A stretch of DNA of 64,000 bases. Source: Macrosoma leucophasiata. Lineage: Eukaryota > Arthropoda > Insecta > Lepidoptera > Hedylidae. Positions 61,103 through 64,000 of the stretch are shown here, piece after piece; positions within the stretch are counted from its first letter, which is position 1; the number at the start of each line of letters is the position of its first letter. The DNA is taken from NCBI GenBank assembly GCA_036365455.1, contig JAWQUS010000025.1, positions 25,828,001 through 25,892,000 of the forward strand, in the 5' to 3' direction. A program made the position numbers and the translations under genes. Under the pieces are notes generated by a model that was given only the letters and a program-made list of their open reading frames with translations, was not told where the DNA came from and ran no database searches.

Positions 61103-61342
61103 AAATTTTTCTTTCCATTTTCCTTTAAAAATAAAAAAAAAAATATATTTTCACAAGCATGTGTTAATGCGAAATAATATCAAACAATTATTAAGGGTAA
61201 AAGCGACTTCTTTACGATATTCAATAAACTGAAAAGTCTATTATATCGGTTTGCCTAACTAGCATAGTTGGTAATAGATGGCGCTACTGCTACCATAAAG
61301 CAATGCAATAGATGTGAAGGAAAGATTTGACAAATCGGGCAG

Positions 61343-61418
61343 GGCTTCAGTAGCTCAATTGGAAGAGCGGCTGGACTAGATTCCCAGTAGGTCGCGAGTT
61401 CGAGCCTCGCCTGAAGTC
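61343..61418 (+). pseudogene. tRNA-like sequence, array unit 4
   Basis: Complete 76-mer. The body before it has one extra T (GGTTTGCC) relative to units 5-7. Confidence 0.8.
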
Positions 61419-61653
61419 AAATTTTTCTTTCCATTTTCCTTTAAAAATAAAAAAATATATTTTCACAAGCATGTGTTAATGCGAAATAATATCAAACAAT
61501 TATTAAGGGTAAAAGCGACTTCTTTACGATATTCAATAAACTGAAAAGTCTATTATATCGGTTGCCTAACTAGCATAGTTGGTAATAGATGGCGCTACTG
61601 CTACCATAAAGCAATGCAATAGATGTGAAGGAAAGATTTGACAAATCGGGCAG

Positions 61654-61729
61654 GGCTTCAGTAGCTCAATTGGAAGAGCGGCTGGACTAGATTCCCAGTA
61701 GGTCGCGAGTTCGAGCCTCGCCTGAAGTC
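61654..61729 (+). pseudogene. tRNA-like sequence, array unit 5
   Basis: Complete 76-mer, 311 bp after unit 4. Confidence 0.8.
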
Positions 61730-61968
61730 AAATTTTTCTTTCCATTTTCCTTTAAAAATAAAAATAAAAATATATTTTCACAAGCATGTGTTAATGCGAA
61801 ATAATATCAAACAATTATTAAGGGTAAAAGCGACTTCTTTACGATATTCAATAAACTGAAAAGTCTATTATATCGGTTGCCTAACTAGCATAGTTGGTAA
61901 TAGATGGCGCTACTGCTACCATAAAGCAATGCAATAGATGTGAAGGAAAGATTTGACAAATCGGGCAG

Positions 61969-62044
61969 GGCTTTAGTAGCTCAATTGGAAGAGCGGCTGG
62001 ACTAGATTCCCAGTAGGTCGCGAGTTCGAGCCTCGCCTGAAGTC
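61969..62044 (+). pseudogene. tRNA-like sequence, array unit 6
   Basis: Same, with one acceptor change (GGCTTTA). Confidence 0.8.
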
Positions 62045-62281
62045 AAATTTTTCTTTCCATTTTCCTTTAAAAATAAAAAAATATATATTTTCACAAGCAT
62101 GTGTTAATGCGAAATAATATCAAACAATTATTAAGGGTAAAAGCGACTTCTTTACGATATTCAATAAACTGAAAAGTCTATTATATCGGTTGCCTAACTA
62201 GCATAGTTGGTAATAGATGGCGCTACTGCTACCATAAAGCAATGCAATAGATGTGAAGGAAAGATTTGACAAATCGGGCAG

Positions 62282-62357
62282 GGCTTCAGTAGCTCAATTG
62301 GAAGAGCGGCTGGACTAGATTCCCAGTAGGTCGCGAGTTCGAGCCTCGCCTGAAGTC
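62282..62357 (+). pseudogene. tRNA-like sequence, array unit 7
   Basis: Complete. The unit body is cut 75 bp later at the array boundary. Confidence 0.8.
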
Positions 62358-62449
62358 AAATTTTTCTTTCCATTTTCCTTTAAAAATAAAAAAATATATT
62401 TTCACAAGCATGTGTTAATGCGAAATAATATCAAACAAGTTGTATATAT

Positions 62450-62718
62450 GCCAACTCTTGAGAAAACTTCATCTCTTCTTCATCTTGAGACACGCCATCT
62501 AGCGTACTAGATAAGTACTCTTGAGGTTTTGTCTGTATTCCACTAGTTAGCGCCTTAATGTAGTGAACGCTACACATGACTCCCACCGAAACACGTCCAC
62601 CGCTGGATAAAATCTTTCCCACAACAGTGTTACACATGATAGCCAAAAAGTGTAACCACGTAGACTTCACACGATACGCGAGCTACGAGCTCTACGTTGC
62701 TACGCGTCCAGGCAAATA
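62450..62718. other. no recognisable gene
   Basis: The minus frames 62431-62670 and 62630-62875 are open but show no domain. GAAGAAGAGATGAAG with TCTCAAGATG on minus could be part of an old repeat. Confidence 0.35.
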
Positions 62719-62882
62719 AAAATGCAAAGGTAGACAGAATACTGATGATTGTTACTCTTTCACGTTTCAAAAAATACAGAATGGATTTTGATGAAACTTT
62801 ACAATAATATTGCTTATACATCAGAATAACACATAGGCTACAATTTATAATGAATGCAGACCAAGTCGCGAGCACCAGCTAG
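62719..62882 (+). mobile_element. F-like element ending CACCAGCTAGT
   Basis: AATGGATTTTGATGAAACTT, ATAACACATAGGCTACAATT and GCAGACCAAGTCGCGAGCAC before CAGCTAGT. The CTAG terminus abuts the LINE1 target duplication. Confidence 0.6.
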
Positions 62883-63374
62883 TCCTACATAATGTATCTT
62901 CACGCCAGGTCCCTAACGGGGTAGGCAGAGAGTGTAGAGCGTCAGACATCCCGGTTCTGACAAACCTCTCGTGCCTCGTCTACCTTCATCATTCTCTTCA
63001 TACATGCACGCCGATTCCTAAGACTTTTGACCCCACCATCAGACAGAACTCGACCTATTTGGTCATGGTAGGTCAGCCTTGGTCTTCCTGGGCCTCTGCA
63101 ACCATCCACATTCGCATTGTATATCTGTTTAGTCATTCGCTCATTCGACATTCTTTCTATATGCCCGAACCATCGGAGCATGCCTTTTTTCATTTTTACA
63201 CCGAAACTATCATTCACACAAAGTCTCTTTCTTACATCTTCATTACGAACGCGATCGGTGAGTGATACACCGCAGATCTTGCGCAAAGATCTCATCTCGA
63301 CCGCGTTCAACTTAGTTTCATGCTCTTTCCTGCATACCCAGCTCTCGCTTCCATATAAAAGTCCTACATAATGT
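62881..63374 (-). mobile_element. LINE1, 5'-truncated, perfect 15-bp TSD
   Basis: AGTCCTACATAATGT is duplicated exactly at 62881-62895 and 63360-63374. The 464-bp insert is nearly identical to the LINE1 3' part at 33.63-34.06 kb, but lacks the long CATA tail. Near-identity plus a perfect TSD marks recent insertion. Confidence 0.92.
62942..63358 (-). pseudogene. LINE1 reverse transcriptase C-terminal fragment
   Basis: Open without a stop: LYGSESWVCRKEHETKLNAV, RKICGVSLTDRVRNEDVRKR, RWFGHIERMSNERMTKQIYN, then GRPRLTYHDQIGRVLSDGG. Few residues differ from the 33-kb copy (SFGV for SIGV, HETK for HESK). It has no catalytic motif. Confidence 0.9.
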
Positions 63375-63793
63375 GATGTTTAAATACTCCCTACTGTAAA
63401 TTATCTTCTCCTATTACTTAAAAATAGATTGACAAAAAGATCGTGACTAGATTTGAAAATTTACACGGTTAGACATTTTTCAAGTATTATCTAGTAAACC
63501 TAAAGCACATTTCCTGGTGTTTAATTTATTTTTAATACTTACTAGTTTATTCATCTTAGTCTTTGGTATGCAAATTCGAGTAATGGTGAGGTTTTTTTTA
63601 AATGTTTTAACCGCTGTTGAGGTGTTGTGCATTTAGAAAATAAGAAAAAGAAAATTATTCAAACCTTGGTAGTATATTCTAAGGTCTTTATGGTAAAGAC
63701 ATAAAAAAATGAAATTTTGGCTTACAATAAAAGAAAATCATTGAAAATTATCCATCTATGAGACCTAAAATTTTGGGAAAAAGTTTTTTTACC
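63375..63793. other. no recognisable gene
   Basis: AT-rich, unassigned. Confidence 0.4.
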
Positions 63794-64000
63794 TATAGCA
63801 GAGAATATGTAATAATACTACGTATAAGATGGACACTTCGACATCCCACCCGATTTCCCCGCCTCACCCAACCTCCTCCCCTCTTATGGGCGACGTTTGG
63901 TATTTTCTACGTGCTACGCACACAGGTGCACGTGTAAATACACGTCACTGATTGATGTCTGTGTAATGGAGACCAAATTAAGCGTTTGTATGGTATTTTG
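63794..64000. repeat. repeat L, second copy, cut by the window end
   Basis: Matches 41386-41598 in the same orientation. The best-kept part is the right half from GTGCTACGCACACAGGTG onward. Confidence 0.75.

Larger units (their letters stand above)
60387..62449. mobile_element. E array: two minus then five plus units, flanked by direct repeats
   Basis: AAGTTGTATATAT stands at 60387-60399 and 62437-62449; GTTGTATATAT is the part not explained by element sequence. Between them are seven units of about 311-315 bp. Units 1-2 are minus and units 3-7 plus, switching at about 61027-61030 where unit 3 starts abruptly at TCAGTAGCTC after a T run. Each unit has a tRNA-like 76-mer followed by TCAAATTTTTCTTTCC and by about 230 bp of body. 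No reading frame crosses the units. Confidence 0.9.

Noticed and set aside
60436..62357. Seven functional tRNA genes
   Set aside because: A and B boxes and acceptor stem look good, but the anticodon stem is imperfect, an extra base separates the T and acceptor stems, and each lies in the same repeat body. A loop reading AGA would mean Ser, yet the long variable arm of tRNA-Ser is missing.
60400..62436. CRISPR-like or bacterial repeat array
   Set aside because: Units are 311-315 bp, contain tRNA-like sequence and change orientation; the window is plainly from an animal genome.
62431..62875. Two minus-strand frames beside the E array as a gene
   Set aside because: No domain; the first begins in the array's direct repeat, and the second lies mostly in an F-like element.

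Overview
The window looks like a gene-poor, transposon-saturated stretch of a lepidopteran (moth) nuclear genome. I found no host protein-coding exon, rRNA gene or functional tRNA gene that I can support. The call rests on what the repeats are: DD34D mariner copies, RTE-like and CR1/Jockey-like non-LTR retrotransposons, a GIY-YIG Penelope-like element, tRNA-derived SINEs, and about ten copies of a SINE whose head carries the 5S rRNA promoter region. 5S-derived SINEs sharing a body with tRNA-SINEs have been reported from the noctuid Helicoverpa armigera, so a noctuid-like moth is the best guess. The window could be intergenic, a long intron, or heterochromatin (W chromosome included); sequence alone does not decide.

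Names used in the entries. A = SINE with a GCCTCGGTAGCCTAGTGG tRNA-like head, about 330 bp. B = about 280-300 bp SINE-like element starting ACTGGTGG and ending GCATGCTTGTTTGCC plus an A-rich tail. C = 5S-rRNA-headed SINE, about 350 bp, with an ATT-rich tail. D = SINE with a GGTTAGTCCAGYGG tRNA-like head, about 210-250 bp. E/E2/E3 = about 313-bp unit containing a 74-76-nt tRNA-like sequence, arranged as inverted and tandem arrays. F = elements with CTAG-type ends (CTAGCTG next to CGACTTCGTC), resembling Lep1/Helitron-like non-autonomous elements. H = SINE-like element with an RTE-type tail (CCAGCRGTGGACGTCTTT then ATG repeats). J, K, L = unclassified repeats seen at least twice here. LINE1 and LINE2 = two non-LTR families.

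Layout. 0-7 kb: mariner deletion derivative, degraded B, C and F copies. 7.7-9.8 kb: six copies of an unclassified module whose core is far better conserved than its surroundings. 10-20 kb: A, B, C, D and H SINEs, an inverted E element, a LINE2 fragment with target-site duplication (TSD), and two local segmental duplications. 20-30 kb: more SINEs, an inverted E composite with a 12-bp TSD, the sister E2 array, and a CR1/Jockey-like LINE 3' end broken by H. 30-35 kb: a nearly full-length dead mariner inside a B element, then a 5'-truncated LINE1 with an 11-bp TSD. 35-48 kb: scattered SINEs and a GC-rich, R1-like 3' fragment with a 14-bp TSD. 48.4-51.4 kb: the longest element, an RTE-type LINE2 with endonuclease and reverse transcriptase. 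51.4-58.9 kb: GC-rich non-LTR debris, a Penelope fragment nested in B nested in D, a hAT-type MITE whose empty site is preserved in a nearby paralogue, and a 227-bp Penelope-derived inverted repeat. 59-64 kb: an inverted F pair, a 2-kb E array (two units one way, five the other) bounded by an 11-bp direct repeat, and a young LINE1 copy with a perfect 15-bp TSD.

How the parts relate. Non-autonomous elements share tails with likely LINE partners: H with the RTE-type LINE2, and B with the CR1/Jockey-like LINE at 27 kb. All transposase and reverse-transcriptase frames are broken, so activity would have to come from elsewhere in the genome. The least explained structures are the E arrays and the 7.7-9.8 kb modules.
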